NCBI RefSeq assembly: GCF_030409905.1
Contig: NZ_JAUFQT010000001.1
Location: forward strand, 3,061,001-3,125,000
Length of the DNA: 64,000 nt
Direction of reading: 5' to 3'
From: Echinicola jeungdonensis
GTDB taxonomy: Bacteria > Bacteroidota > Bacteroidia > Cytophagales > Cyclobacteriaceae
In this document: piece by piece, positions 37,694 through 46,523 of the stretch
Numbering within the stretch: the stretch's first letter is position 1
How the letters are laid out: each line of letters opens with the position of its first letter
Notes under the pieces: model-generated
The model's database searches: none
What the model saw: only the letters and a program-made list of their open reading frames with translations
Told to the model about the DNA's origin: nothing
Program-made: the position numbers and the translations under genes

Positions 37694-38048
37694 TAATTCT
37701 TGGAATATATATAAAACTAAAGGCTTTTTTAGGATAATCCTACTGAATAATCCCCAATCCGGTAAGAATTTTCTTAAGGTGAAATTACTATTGGAAATGA
37801 GAAAGGAAAAATTAAAGGTGGACTTAAAGGTTTTCCTTATTATCTTATAATGTTGTATTTAACTTTCTCTTTAATAAGTGGGGAGAAAGTATTTGATTTG
37901 TATGATTTTTTAAATCACGATGGCGGATGTTTGATTTACAATAAATAAATTTGCCTGGATGACAATATCATATTCGGTATTCTTATTTTAAGGTATTATT
38001 CAATTTTGTACTTTTGTCAAATCTATTTTATTAACATAATTAAAACAC
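37694..38048. promoter_or_regulatory. Divergent intergenic region with a -7 box for the 189-residue outer-membrane protein
   Basis: About 355 bp. TACTTTTG at 38009-38016 is an exact TAnnTTTG -7 box, 32 bp before the ATG at 38049, but the -33 position holds TTTTA rather than TTTG. No ORF or RNA motif was recognised elsewhere in the region. Confidence 0.4.
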
Positions 38049-38618
38049 ATGAAAATAAGATTACTTACTTTGTTAATGGTGTTGCTTTCAAATTTTTCCA
38101 TGGCCCAAGAAGCTAATCACCCGACAGAAGGAGTGTTTTTGGAATTAGGAGGAGCAGGATTGGTATATTCTTTCAATTATGATTTTAGATTTGATAAAAA
38201 AGATCAAAACTCTTGGGGGATGCGTGCCGGTGTTGGTGGCTATTCTTTGAATGACAATGCCTCCTTGCTGACTTTGCCAATTCAGGTCAATAAATTATTG
38301 GGAAGTGGAAAGCATTTTTTTGAAATAGGGGCTGGAGGTACCTTTATTTATTATCGGAATAAAGGTTATTCCACTAGCGAAACTTACAACCCTGTAACAA
38401 ATGAATACACTTACTCGGAGACGAGATATACCGATAAGGACTTTGATTTTATCCTTAATTCAGGAGAAACACCTGCTTTGATGGGGACTTTAAACCTTGG
38501 TTACCGAAAAATTCCGGAAAATGGTGGTTTTCTTTTTTCAGTGAATGTAATACCAATTTTTAACCATAATGGTTTTTGGCCACTTTGGGCTGGTATGGGC
38601 TTTGGATATGCTTTTTAA
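38049..38618 (+). CDS. Small outer-membrane beta-barrel-like protein of unknown function
   Basis: The 189-residue protein has a type I signal peptide (MKIRLLTLLMVLLSNFSMAQ). Alternating-hydrophobicity segments typical of outer-membrane strands follow, such as VFLELGGAGLVYSFNYDFRF and HFFEIGAGGTFIYY. The end, WAGMGFGYAF, is aromatic as in barrel proteins. Proteins of this size and pattern are common in Bacteroidota without a known function. It is a single gene with a -7 box upstream and a strong terminator downstream. Confidence 0.75.
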   Translation: MKIRLLTLLMVLLSNFSMAQEANHPTEGVFLELGGAGLVYSFNYDFRFDKKDQNSWGMRAGVGGYSLNDNASLLTLPIQVNKLLGSGKHFFEIGAGGTFIYYRNKGYSTSETYNPVTNEYTYSETRYTDKDFDFILNSGETPALMGTLNLGYRKIPENGGFLFSVNVIPIFNHNGFWPLWAGMGFGYAF

Positions 38619-38640
38619 GACTTATTTTGAAATAAAACTC

Positions 38641-38674
38641 AAAACCCCTCACAAATTCTTGTGAGGGGTTTTTG
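38641..38674. terminator. Bidirectional terminator between the barrel protein gene and proC
   Basis: AAAACCCCTCACAA and TTGTGAGGGGTTTT form a 14-bp perfect stem with a 4-nt loop, flanked by A and T runs, only 2 bp from the proC stop. Confidence 0.93.
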
Positions 38675-38676
38675 GC

Positions 38677-39477
38677 TTACAGTTTTTCGATTTTATTGTA
38701 AGAGGCTAATACCCCTTTTACCATGGCTGCACTGAATCCATGGTGTTCCATTTCATTTAATCCTACAATTGTACAGCCCTTAGGGGTAGTGACTTTGTCA
38801 ATTGCTTCCTCAGGATGGATACCCTTTTTGATTATTAGTTCTGCAGCGCCCTTAACGGTTTGGTTAACGATCATATTGGCAGTTTTTGCATCAAAACCAA
38901 TCTGAATTCCTCCCTGGGTCATTGCCCTCATAAACCTGAGTACATAGGCCACTCCACAGGCGCCCAGGACGGTGGCTGCTTCCATTAAATGTTCTTCTAT
39001 GACAATACTTATTCCAATGCTGTTGAACAAGCATTTGATTTGGTTTTCTAACTCTGTAGATCCATTTTTTCCACAAATGCAGGTAATAGATTCCTGAATA
39101 TCTGCTGCAATATTGGGCATGGCCCTGAATAAGGCAGTATTGGGATCAAGTTCGGTTTGCATCTCTTCCAAAGTCACCCCTGTGGCCAAAGAAACAATGG
39201 TTTGTTTGCCGGGTTTTAAAACCGGCCTTATCTCTTTAAGGATATTTGGAACATTATAGGGTTTTACCCCCAATACAACCAGGTCCGCATCAGATGCAGC
39301 CTGGGAGTTGTCAGAGATAACGGTTACCCCTTTGGGTTGTAGGTAAAAAAGGCTTTCCGGATGTCTTTTGGTGAGGGTGAGATTTTGAGGATTAAATTCC
39401 TCCGATTCCAGCAAACCATGGGCAATAGAAGTGCCAAGGTTTCCACATCCGATAATGGCGATTTTTTTATTTTTCAT
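38677..39477 (-). CDS. proC: Pyrroline-5-carboxylate reductase
   Basis: The 266-residue protein has the N-terminal Rossmann motif IAIIGCGNLGTSIAHGLL, VLGVKPYNVPNIL and RAMPNIAADIQESIT. The C-terminal dimerisation domain contains TVKGAAELIIKKG and the signature TTPKGCTIVGLNEMEHHG. It reduces pyrroline-5-carboxylate to proline with NAD(P)H in the cytosol. Full length. It shares a bidirectional terminator with the barrel-protein gene. Confidence 0.95.
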   Translation of the reverse strand: MKNKKIAIIGCGNLGTSIAHGLLESEEFNPQNLTLTKRHPESLFYLQPKGVTVISDNSQAASDADLVVLGVKPYNVPNILKEIRPVLKPGKQTIVSLATGVTLEEMQTELDPNTALFRAMPNIAADIQESITCICGKNGSTELENQIKCLFNSIGISIVIEEHLMEAATVLGACGVAYVLRFMRAMTQGGIQIGFDAKTANMIVNQTVKGAAELIIKKGIHPEEAIDKVTTPKGCTIVGLNEMEHHGFSAAMVKGVLASYNKIEKL

Positions 39478-39564
39478 TCTTTTGTCCCGTGAAATTATGA
39501 ATGGGTCTAATAATGCTGGACGAAATTAAATAATAAATTGTGAATAATTATTCCAAATATTATC

Positions 39565-39601
39565 AAAAAAAAATGCCCACTAAAAAATCAGTAAGCATTT
39601 T
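39565..39601 (-). terminator. Intrinsic terminator after valS
   Basis: On the minus strand a 12-bp stem (39601-39590 with 39581-39570, including two G-U pairs) has an 8-nt loop and is followed by a long U tract from the A run at 39565-39573. It lies 24 bp past the valS stop. Confidence 0.85.
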
Positions 39602-39624
39602 AAATCTATGGATATTTTTATTGT

Positions 39625-42258
39625 TTAAACCAACTTGGCAAGGCTTTCTTCCAAAGCTTTTATTTTGGCTTCCGCATCTTCTTGTTTTTTCTTTTCATTT
39701 TCGACTACCTTTGCTGGAGCGTTATTGACAAAACGGTCATTTCCCAGTTTTTTCATGACCGTATTGAGGAAACCTTTGGTGTATTCTAATTCTTTTTCAA
39801 GGTTTTCCCTTTCCTTTTCTATATCCAATTGGTCTTCTACTGGAATAAAGAATTCGTCAGATTTTACCACAAAACTCAAAGCATTGTCCACCTTTTTACC
39901 AAAACTGATAGAATCCAAATTGGCCAGTTTTTTCATAATGGCCTCAAAAGACTCATATAATCCTTGGCTTTTGGTGTTGATGGTAAGATCAAAAGCTTCT
40001 TTTGGGGAAATTCCTTTAGAGGCCCTGATATTTCTTATCTGGGAAACAACCTCGAAAACTTGAGCAGCCTGGTTGATCAGCTTTTCATTATAGGAAGCCG
40101 GTTCTGGCCAGGAGGAAACAATGAGGGCACCTTTAACATCTCTTCCTCTAAGTTGGTGCCAAAGCTCCTCGGTGATGAAAGGCATAAATGGGTGCAATAG
40201 TTTTAGGATGCCCTCCATAAAGCCCAGTGTCTTTTCATAAGTTTCCAGGTCAATGGGCTTTTGGTAATCCGGTTTGATCATTTCAAGGTACCAAGAGCAG
40301 AAATCATCCCATACCAATTTGTATGTTGTCATTAAGGCATCCGATATCCTGAACTTGCTGAAGTGATCTTCAATTTCTTCCAAGGCTTGATTATATCGAC
40401 TTTCAAACCATTGAATTGCCGTGTGGTTATCGTGGTTTAGGATGGTTGTATCCACTTCCCAGCCTTTGATCAAGCGGAAGGCATTCCAGATTTTATTGGC
40501 AAAATTTCTACCCTGTTCTACCAGTTTTTCATCAAATGGGAGATCATTTCCCGCAGGGGAGCTGAACAACATTCCTGTTCTTACCCCATCGGCACCATAG
40601 TTTTTGATCAATTCCAAAGGATCGGGAGAGTTGCCTAGGGATTTGGACATTTTTCGTCCTAATTTATCCCTAACGATTCCTGTAAGGTATACATTCCTAA
40701 ATGGCTTTTCGCCCATGTATTCATATCCGGCAATGATCATCCGGGCTACCCAGAAGAAAAGTATTTCAGGGGCAGTTACCAGGTCATTGGTAGGATAATA
40801 GTATTTTAGGTCCTCATTCTTTTCTCCAGAAGTGAAAATATCGGTGTCAAATACAGAGATAGGCCACAGCCAGGAACTAAACCAGGTATCCAATACATCT
40901 TCATCCTGCCTTAAGTCTTCTAATTTGTAATCTTCCTGGTATTTTTCATTGGCCAATTTAAGGGCTTGTTCTGCAGTTTTAGCCACTACATATTCCCCAT
41001 TAGGAAGGTAGTAGGCAGGAATTCTATGGCCCCACCATAGTTGCCTTGAGATGCACCAGTCCCGGACATTTTCCATCCAGCTCCGGTACATGTTTTTGAA
41101 TTTCGGCGGATACAATTTGATTACATCTTCCATAACCGCACTCAGGGCTGGTTTGGTGATGTCTTCCATTTTGAGGAACCATTGCAGGGAAAGCCTGGGT
41201 TCAATGATGGCATCCGTTCTTTCCGAATGGCCAACATTAGAAGCATATTCCTCTTCCTTTTCCAGTTGATTGGCTTCTTTGAGGAGTTTAGTGATTTTTT
41301 TCCTTGCCACAAACCTGTCTTCCCCGACCAAAATTTGGGCTTTATCATTCAGGGTCCCATCTTCATTGATGATATCAATAACTTCCAGTTTATGACGAAG
41401 TCCTATTTCATAGTCATTGACATCATGAGCAGGAGTGATTTTAAGACAACCTGTCCCAAACTCCATATCCACATAATCATCTTCAATGATAGGGATTGCC
41501 CTGTTGATCAATGGGATCATAGCTTTTTTCCCTTTTAGGTGGGAAAACCTGGGGTCATTGGGATTGATACAAATAGCCACATCAGCCATGATGGTTTCGG
41601 GTCTGGTAGTAGCGATGGTCAAATATTCATTCTCAGATCCCTCAATTTTATAATTGATGTAATAAAGTTTTCCTTGTACTTCTTTAAAAATCACCTCATC
41701 ATCAGAAAGGGCAGTTTTGCCTTGAGGGTCCCAATTGACCATTCGGATTCCTCTGTATATTTTACCTTTATTGTGCAGGTCAACAAAAACACTGATGACT
41801 GCATCAATAAGATTGTCGTCCATGGTGAATTTGGTGCGGTCCCAATCACATGAAGCTCCTAATTTTTTTAGCTGTTCCAGAATGATTCCACCGTATTTGT
41901 GCGTCCATTCCCAGGCATATTTTAGAAATTCTTCTCTGGATATGGTGTTTTTATCAATTCCTCGTTCCTTGAGCATGGCAACAACTTTGGCCTCTGTCGC
42001 AATGGAGGCATGGTCAGTACCAGGAACCCAACAAGCATTTTTGCCCTCCATCCGGGCTTTTCTAACCAGAACATCCTGAAGAGTATTGTTCAGCATGTGG
42101 CCCATATGCAAGACACCGGTAACATTTGGTGGTGGAATGACCACAGTGTAGGGCTCTTTATTGTAATCAACCTTAGAATTGAACAAATTATTTTCCAGCC
42201 AGAAATCATACCATTTGGACTCAGCTTCAGCTGGGTTATATTTTGTGGATAGCGACAT
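39625..42258 (-). CDS. valS: Valyl-tRNA synthetase
   Basis: The 877-residue class I synthetase has HIGH in PPPNVTGVLHMGHMLNN and the CP1 editing domain with TTRPETIMADVA. It has DKLGRKMSKSLGNSPDPLELI for the KMSKS loop, the anticodon-binding domain, and the C-terminal coiled-coil arm specific to ValS (about 810-877, ERENLEKELEYTKGFLNTV). The length is normal for Bacteroidota. It charges tRNA-Val and edits threonine errors. It forms its own unit, divergent from fahA. Confidence 0.97.
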   Translation of the reverse strand: MSLSTKYNPAEAESKWYDFWLENNLFNSKVDYNKEPYTVVIPPPNVTGVLHMGHMLNNTLQDVLVRKARMEGKNACWVPGTDHASIATEAKVVAMLKERGIDKNTISREEFLKYAWEWTHKYGGIILEQLKKLGASCDWDRTKFTMDDNLIDAVISVFVDLHNKGKIYRGIRMVNWDPQGKTALSDDEVIFKEVQGKLYYINYKIEGSENEYLTIATTRPETIMADVAICINPNDPRFSHLKGKKAMIPLINRAIPIIEDDYVDMEFGTGCLKITPAHDVNDYEIGLRHKLEVIDIINEDGTLNDKAQILVGEDRFVARKKITKLLKEANQLEKEEEYASNVGHSERTDAIIEPRLSLQWFLKMEDITKPALSAVMEDVIKLYPPKFKNMYRSWMENVRDWCISRQLWWGHRIPAYYLPNGEYVVAKTAEQALKLANEKYQEDYKLEDLRQDEDVLDTWFSSWLWPISVFDTDIFTSGEKNEDLKYYYPTNDLVTAPEILFFWVARMIIAGYEYMGEKPFRNVYLTGIVRDKLGRKMSKSLGNSPDPLELIKNYGADGVRTGMLFSSPAGNDLPFDEKLVEQGRNFANKIWNAFRLIKGWEVDTTILNHDNHTAIQWFESRYNQALEEIEDHFSKFRISDALMTTYKLVWDDFCSWYLEMIKPDYQKPIDLETYEKTLGFMEGILKLLHPFMPFITEELWHQLRGRDVKGALIVSSWPEPASYNEKLINQAAQVFEVVSQIRNIRASKGISPKEAFDLTINTKSQGLYESFEAIMKKLANLDSISFGKKVDNALSFVVKSDEFFIPVEDQLDIEKERENLEKELEYTKGFLNTVMKKLGNDRFVNNAPAKVVENEKKKQEDAEAKIKALEESLAKLV

Positions 42259-42430
42259 ATTTGCTTTGAAGATTTGAAATGTAGAAACGGAATTATTTCT
42301 TAGAGGGCAAAAATAATATAAATATCTTTGAAGCCATCAAAAATGCCCCAATAACCTGTTTTTAAAAGAGGCAATTCCTCTATAATTATAACAGATTTAG
42401 TTTAAATTTGTATCTAACCACATTTTTACC

Positions 42431-43705
42431 ATGAAAGAGCAAAAAGAAGCGATCATGAAAAGTTGGGTTTCAGGTACCCAAAATTCTGATTTTACCATTT
42501 ATAATTTGCCGTTTGGGATTTTTAAAAATAAAAGACTGGGGCCCAGGGCAGGGATTGCCATTGGTGATAAAATTGTTGACTTGTCTGCGTTGCATGATCA
42601 CGGCTTTTTTCCGGATATTAAATTACCAGAAAGAATATTTCTTGAGGGATCGTTGAACCGCTTTATCAGGCTCGGAAAACCAACCACAAAAAAAGTCAGG
42701 GAAAGGGTCCAGCAGCTTTTGTCGGAGGAAAACCCAGACCTTAAAGACCATCAGGTCAGGGGAAAGGTGATGATCACTCGAAAGGATGTGGAAATGTTGA
42801 TGCCTGTAGAAGTAGGGGACTATACCGATTTCTACAGCAGTAAAGAACACGCTACCAATGTGGGAAGCATGTTCAGGGACCCTGACAACGCTTTGTTACC
42901 TAATTGGAAGCATCTTCCAGTGGGCTACCATGGAAGAGCATCCTCCATTATTCCATCCGGCCAACCTATATACCGTCCAAAGGGACAGTTTAAAGATCCT
43001 GAGAAAAAAGAACCAGATTTTGGTCCCACAAGAAAGTTGGATTTTGAATTAGAAATGGCTTTTATTACCGGAAAAGATACCAAAATGGGTGACTCTATTT
43101 CCACTGAAGATGCTGAGGATTATATTTTTGGTTTTGTGCTTTTTAATGATTGGTCAGCCAGGGATATTCAGGCTTGGGAATATGTTCCCTTAGGGCCTTT
43201 TTTGGGTAAAAGTTTTGCATCAAGCATTTCTCCCTGGATTGTTACTTTGGAGGCATTGGAACCTTTCAGGGCTCCATCCCCCATTCAGGAAGTAGAAGTG
43301 CTTCCCTATTTGAAATGCCAAAAGGATCATGGGTTTGATATCAACTTGGAAGTTTTCCTTCAACCTGAAAAAGGAAATGAAAATCTGATCTGCAAGTCCA
43401 ATTATAAATACATGTACTGGAACATTGCCCAGCAACTGGCACATCAAACCATCAATGGTTGTAATATAAAAGTGGGAGATATGTACGCTTCAGGTACCAT
43501 TTCGGGACCCACAAAGGAAAATTATGGATCCATGCTGGAATTGACCTGGAAAGGAAGCCAGCCACTTCAATTAGAAGGTGGTAAAGAAAGGAAATTCATT
43601 GAAGATGGAGACACTGTCAAGATGAAAGGTTATGGCGAAAAGGGGGGGATTAGAGTTGGGTTTGGGGAGGTGACCACCAAAGTTTTGCCCGCTAAAGGGA
43701 ATTAG
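42431..43705 (+). CDS. fahA: Fumarylacetoacetase
   Basis: The 424-residue protein has the SH3-like N-terminal domain of true fumarylacetoacetases (SDFTIYNLPFGIFK). The catalytic domain follows, with DYTDFYSSKEHATNVGSMFR (metal Asp and catalytic His), LPVGYHGRASSI, and GFVLFNDWSARDIQAWEYVP. The late GTISGPTKENYGSMLELTW completes the active site. It splits fumarylacetoacetate into fumarate and acetoacetate, the last step of tyrosine/phenylalanine breakdown. Other pathway genes (hmgA, hppD) are not adjacent. TAAATTTG at 42403-42410 is a possible -7 box without a clear -33 partner. Confidence 0.95.
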   Translation: MKEQKEAIMKSWVSGTQNSDFTIYNLPFGIFKNKRLGPRAGIAIGDKIVDLSALHDHGFFPDIKLPERIFLEGSLNRFIRLGKPTTKKVRERVQQLLSEENPDLKDHQVRGKVMITRKDVEMLMPVEVGDYTDFYSSKEHATNVGSMFRDPDNALLPNWKHLPVGYHGRASSIIPSGQPIYRPKGQFKDPEKKEPDFGPTRKLDFELEMAFITGKDTKMGDSISTEDAEDYIFGFVLFNDWSARDIQAWEYVPLGPFLGKSFASSISPWIVTLEALEPFRAPSPIQEVEVLPYLKCQKDHGFDINLEVFLQPEKGNENLICKSNYKYMYWNIAQQLAHQTINGCNIKVGDMYASGTISGPTKENYGSMLELTWKGSQPLQLEGGKERKFIEDGDTVKMKGYGEKGGIRVGFGEVTTKVLPAKGN

Positions 43706-43884
43706 AATTCTTTGGTTTCCTAAAGAAAATCAATGCTGCTAAATAAAGGAAAGAAATACCCTTTTCTGGCAAACTTTCTCAGCGGGAAAGGGATATGTTG
43801 ATTAAAGGAGCCCTGGTTCAGCTGGAATAATTTTAAGTCCGTTTTTCATGGTGAAAAATCATGTTGTTTTGTATTGCAGTATAT

Positions 43885-43912
43885 GCTGTTTAAATTGTAC
43901 ATTTTAAACAGC
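43885..43912. repeat. 28-bp inverted repeat directly upstream of the helicase gene
   Basis: GCTGTTTAAA (43885-43894) and TTTAAACAGC (43903-43912) are perfect 10-bp arms around TTGTACAT, whose centre TGTACA is itself palindromic. The repeat ends 6 bp before the ATG at 43919. It could be an operator for a dimeric regulator or an RNA hairpin hiding the start. Confidence 0.65.
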
Positions 43913-43918
43913 TAGGAA

Positions 43919-46180
43919 ATGGAGGAAAATCAGCGAACCGATAAATTGGAAATGGCAGCCCGGTTTGTGAATACAACTGGAGTTCCCATATTTTTGACAG
44001 GCAAAGCAGGTACGGGGAAAACGACTTTTTTGAGAAACCTCACAAAAAGCACCTATAAAAACGTTGTTGTTGTGGCTCCCACTGGCATTGCTGCATTACA
44101 TGCCAAAGGGGTGACCATTCATTCACAATTTTTACTTCCTTTGGGAAGTTTCCTTCCGGTAAGGGAACCAGAAGGGAATTTCACGAGTCAACATGGTTTT
44201 TTTACCCAGCATACCTTGGGCAGAAAACATCCTCTCAATAATGTACGCAAGGGCGTCCTAAAATCTTTGGATCTTTTAGTCATTGATGAGGTCAGCATGT
44301 TACGGGCTGATATTCTGGACGCCATAGATTACAGGATGAGAAGTGCGAGGAGGAATTTCCGGGAACCATTTGGTGGGGCGCAGGTATTGCTAATTGGAGA
44401 CTTGTACCAACTTCCTCCCATTGTCCGGGAGCAGGAATGGCCGGTGCTTAATCAATTTTACAATAGTATGCATTTTTTTGAAGCCAAAGCACTGCAGGAG
44501 TCTGGCCTGGTTTACCTGGAGCTGGACAAGATCTTCCGGCAGAAGGATGAGACATTTATCGCTTTGCTTAACCATCTTCGGGATAATAGGCTGGAAACAA
44601 AGGATGTGGAATTGCTGCAAAGTTACTACAGGACAGACAAGGAAGTAGAGGGATTGAGTGATATCATCACCATAACCACACATAATTATAGGGCTGATCA
44701 AATCAATAAGAAGATGTTGGAATCAATTTCTTCTCCTTCCAGAACGTATGAGGCAGAAGTGAAAGGGGATTTTCCTGACTCTTTGTATCCCCTTTCCTCA
44801 AGATTGGAAATTAAGACTGGAGCCAGGATCATGTTTGTCCGAAATGATAGTGGGGGTGAAGGTGAATATTATAATGGAAAATTGGCCACTGTATCCGAAA
44901 CCAAAAATTCCAATATTACGGTGAAGGATGATGATGGTGTAGAGTTTATGCTAAAAAAGGAAACCTGGGAAAACAAGAAATATGTCATCAACCCAGATAC
45001 TAAGGAGTTGGATGAAGATGTTGTGGGGACCTTCGAACATTATCCAATAAAACTTGCATGGGCAGTGACGGTACATAAAAGCCAGGGATTGACTTTTGAA
45101 AAGGCCATTATTGATGTGGGCCAGGCTTTTGTTCCAGGCCAAGTTTACGTTGCCCTCAGCAGGCTCCGTAGTTTGGATGGGTTGATCCTTAGAAGCAGGA
45201 TAAATATTGATATGGTCTTTTCAGATTCAGATGTGGTCGGGTTTACCCAACGTTCAAATGAGCAGTTGCAACTTCATTCTTTGCTAGTCAAGCATCAAGA
45301 AAATTATTTGAACAGCCTTGTAGAACAAACCTATAATTTTTGGCCTTTGCTTAAGTTGATTGAGGAGTTTCAGAAGGAACATAGCAACAGTATGGTTTTT
45401 GAGGATCCCCAAATGCAGGAAGTTATCCCGTCTGTCCATAATTCACTAGTTGCAGAACGGGGAAATACCGAAAAATTTCGTGCCCAACTGCACAGGCTTT
45501 TGGCTAACAAAGATGAAAATACGCTTAAAGAAAGGTTGGAGAAGGGAACAGGTTATTATCAGAAATTGCTTTTTGATTGCTTAAGGAAAGTGCTTACCCA
45601 AAAAGCGATGGTTGCAAATTTTTCCTGGACCAAATCCTACCAAAAAGGTTTAGATCAGTTGGAAGAGAATCTAATCAGGAAATATAAAAGTATCGGCCAT
45701 CTTCCTGAATTGATGATCAATATAATTGAAGGAAATATTCCAGAGAGGAAGGATAAGGAGGATCAGGCTTTTAAAATTTTACATGAAGAATTAATTAAGA
45801 ATGCCAAGGCTGAGGCAGCGGAAAAAGTCAAACTAATTAAGTCTAAAACTGGTCGAAAAAAAGAGGGGGCACCCAAGCTGAAGCAGAAAAAAGGAGATAG
45901 CTTGGAGCTCACTTTGGCGCTTTTTGAATCAGGTAAAAAGATACCTGAAATTGCGGATGAAAGAGGGCTTGCAGAATCTACAATTAAAGGTCATCTGGCA
46001 AAGGGTATTGAAGCTGGAAGAGTGGCCCTTGAAGATTGCTTGACTGAAGAAGTAATCAATGAAATCCGTAAAGAATTTGGGAATTTTGAAAACCTGGGGG
46101 AACTCAAAGAGCATTTTGGAGGAAAATACGATTATGGTACACTAAAGATGGTTTTGGCCGGAAGTGAAGTAGAAAAATAA
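43919..46180 (+). CDS. PIF1/RecD-like superfamily 1 helicase with C-terminal helix-turn-helix
   Basis: The 753-residue protein has Walker A in FLTGKAGTGKTTFLRNL (about 25-41), Walker B LLVIDEVSMLRADIL, motif III QVLLIGDLYQLPPIV, and the UvrD-type C-terminal motifs AVTVHKSQGLTFEKAI and VYVALSRLRSLDGLIL. After about 460 come helical regions, then a basic linker and an HTH_40-like domain (SLELTLALFESGKKIPEIA, ESTIKGHLAKG, about 660-745). Proteins of this type are frequent in Bacteroidota. A role in DNA repair or replication-fork processing is inferred from the PIF1 relationship. A perfect inverted repeat sits just before the start codon. No partner genes are adjacent. Confidence 0.88.
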   Translation: MEENQRTDKLEMAARFVNTTGVPIFLTGKAGTGKTTFLRNLTKSTYKNVVVVAPTGIAALHAKGVTIHSQFLLPLGSFLPVREPEGNFTSQHGFFTQHTLGRKHPLNNVRKGVLKSLDLLVIDEVSMLRADILDAIDYRMRSARRNFREPFGGAQVLLIGDLYQLPPIVREQEWPVLNQFYNSMHFFEAKALQESGLVYLELDKIFRQKDETFIALLNHLRDNRLETKDVELLQSYYRTDKEVEGLSDIITITTHNYRADQINKKMLESISSPSRTYEAEVKGDFPDSLYPLSSRLEIKTGARIMFVRNDSGGEGEYYNGKLATVSETKNSNITVKDDDGVEFMLKKETWENKKYVINPDTKELDEDVVGTFEHYPIKLAWAVTVHKSQGLTFEKAIIDVGQAFVPGQVYVALSRLRSLDGLILRSRINIDMVFSDSDVVGFTQRSNEQLQLHSLLVKHQENYLNSLVEQTYNFWPLLKLIEEFQKEHSNSMVFEDPQMQEVIPSVHNSLVAERGNTEKFRAQLHRLLANKDENTLKERLEKGTGYYQKLLFDCLRKVLTQKAMVANFSWTKSYQKGLDQLEENLIRKYKSIGHLPELMINIIEGNIPERKDKEDQAFKILHEELIKNAKAEAAEKVKLIKSKTGRKKEGAPKLKQKKGDSLELTLALFESGKKIPEIADERGLAESTIKGHLAKGIEAGRVALEDCLTEEVINEIRKEFGNFENLGELKEHFGGKYDYGTLKMVLAGSEVEK

Positions 46181-46451
46181 CTTCCTATATGAAATACGGT
46201 AATTAAATACCTGAAATGTAGTAGCAGGTTAAATGATTAATTGAATAGGAAAGGTGAATTGTTTCAAGCAAGTAGTTTGTCCGGAAAACCTAGCCAATGG
46301 CTAAAAGATAAAGGTGGAAGACCGGGTTTTACTATTGAATAACTCATTATTTTTAGTTGATGGGGAATAATCTATAGTGAGTTAATGTTTTCGCTTAACA
46401 TTAAAACTAATCACCTATCTTTAAGTTCACCACTAAAAATCATATAAAACC
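46181..46451. other. Intergenic region upstream of the terminator at 46452
   Basis: About 270 bp between the helicase stop and the shared terminator. No ORF, promoter pair or RNA motif was recognised. Confidence 0.4.
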
Positions 46452-46490
46452 AAAAACAGGAAATAATCACTTATTGTTTCCTGTTTTTTT
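46452..46490. terminator. Bidirectional terminator closing the carbohydrate operon
   Basis: AAAAACAGGAAA (46452-46463) and TTTCCTGTTTTT (46477-46488) form a 12-bp stem flanked by A and T runs. It lies 34 bp past the stop of the last gene of the minus-strand operon and can also stop helicase transcripts. Confidence 0.85.
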
Positions 46491-46523
46491 TAGCCAAATT
46501 TTATAATTTCTCAACTATCGGTA

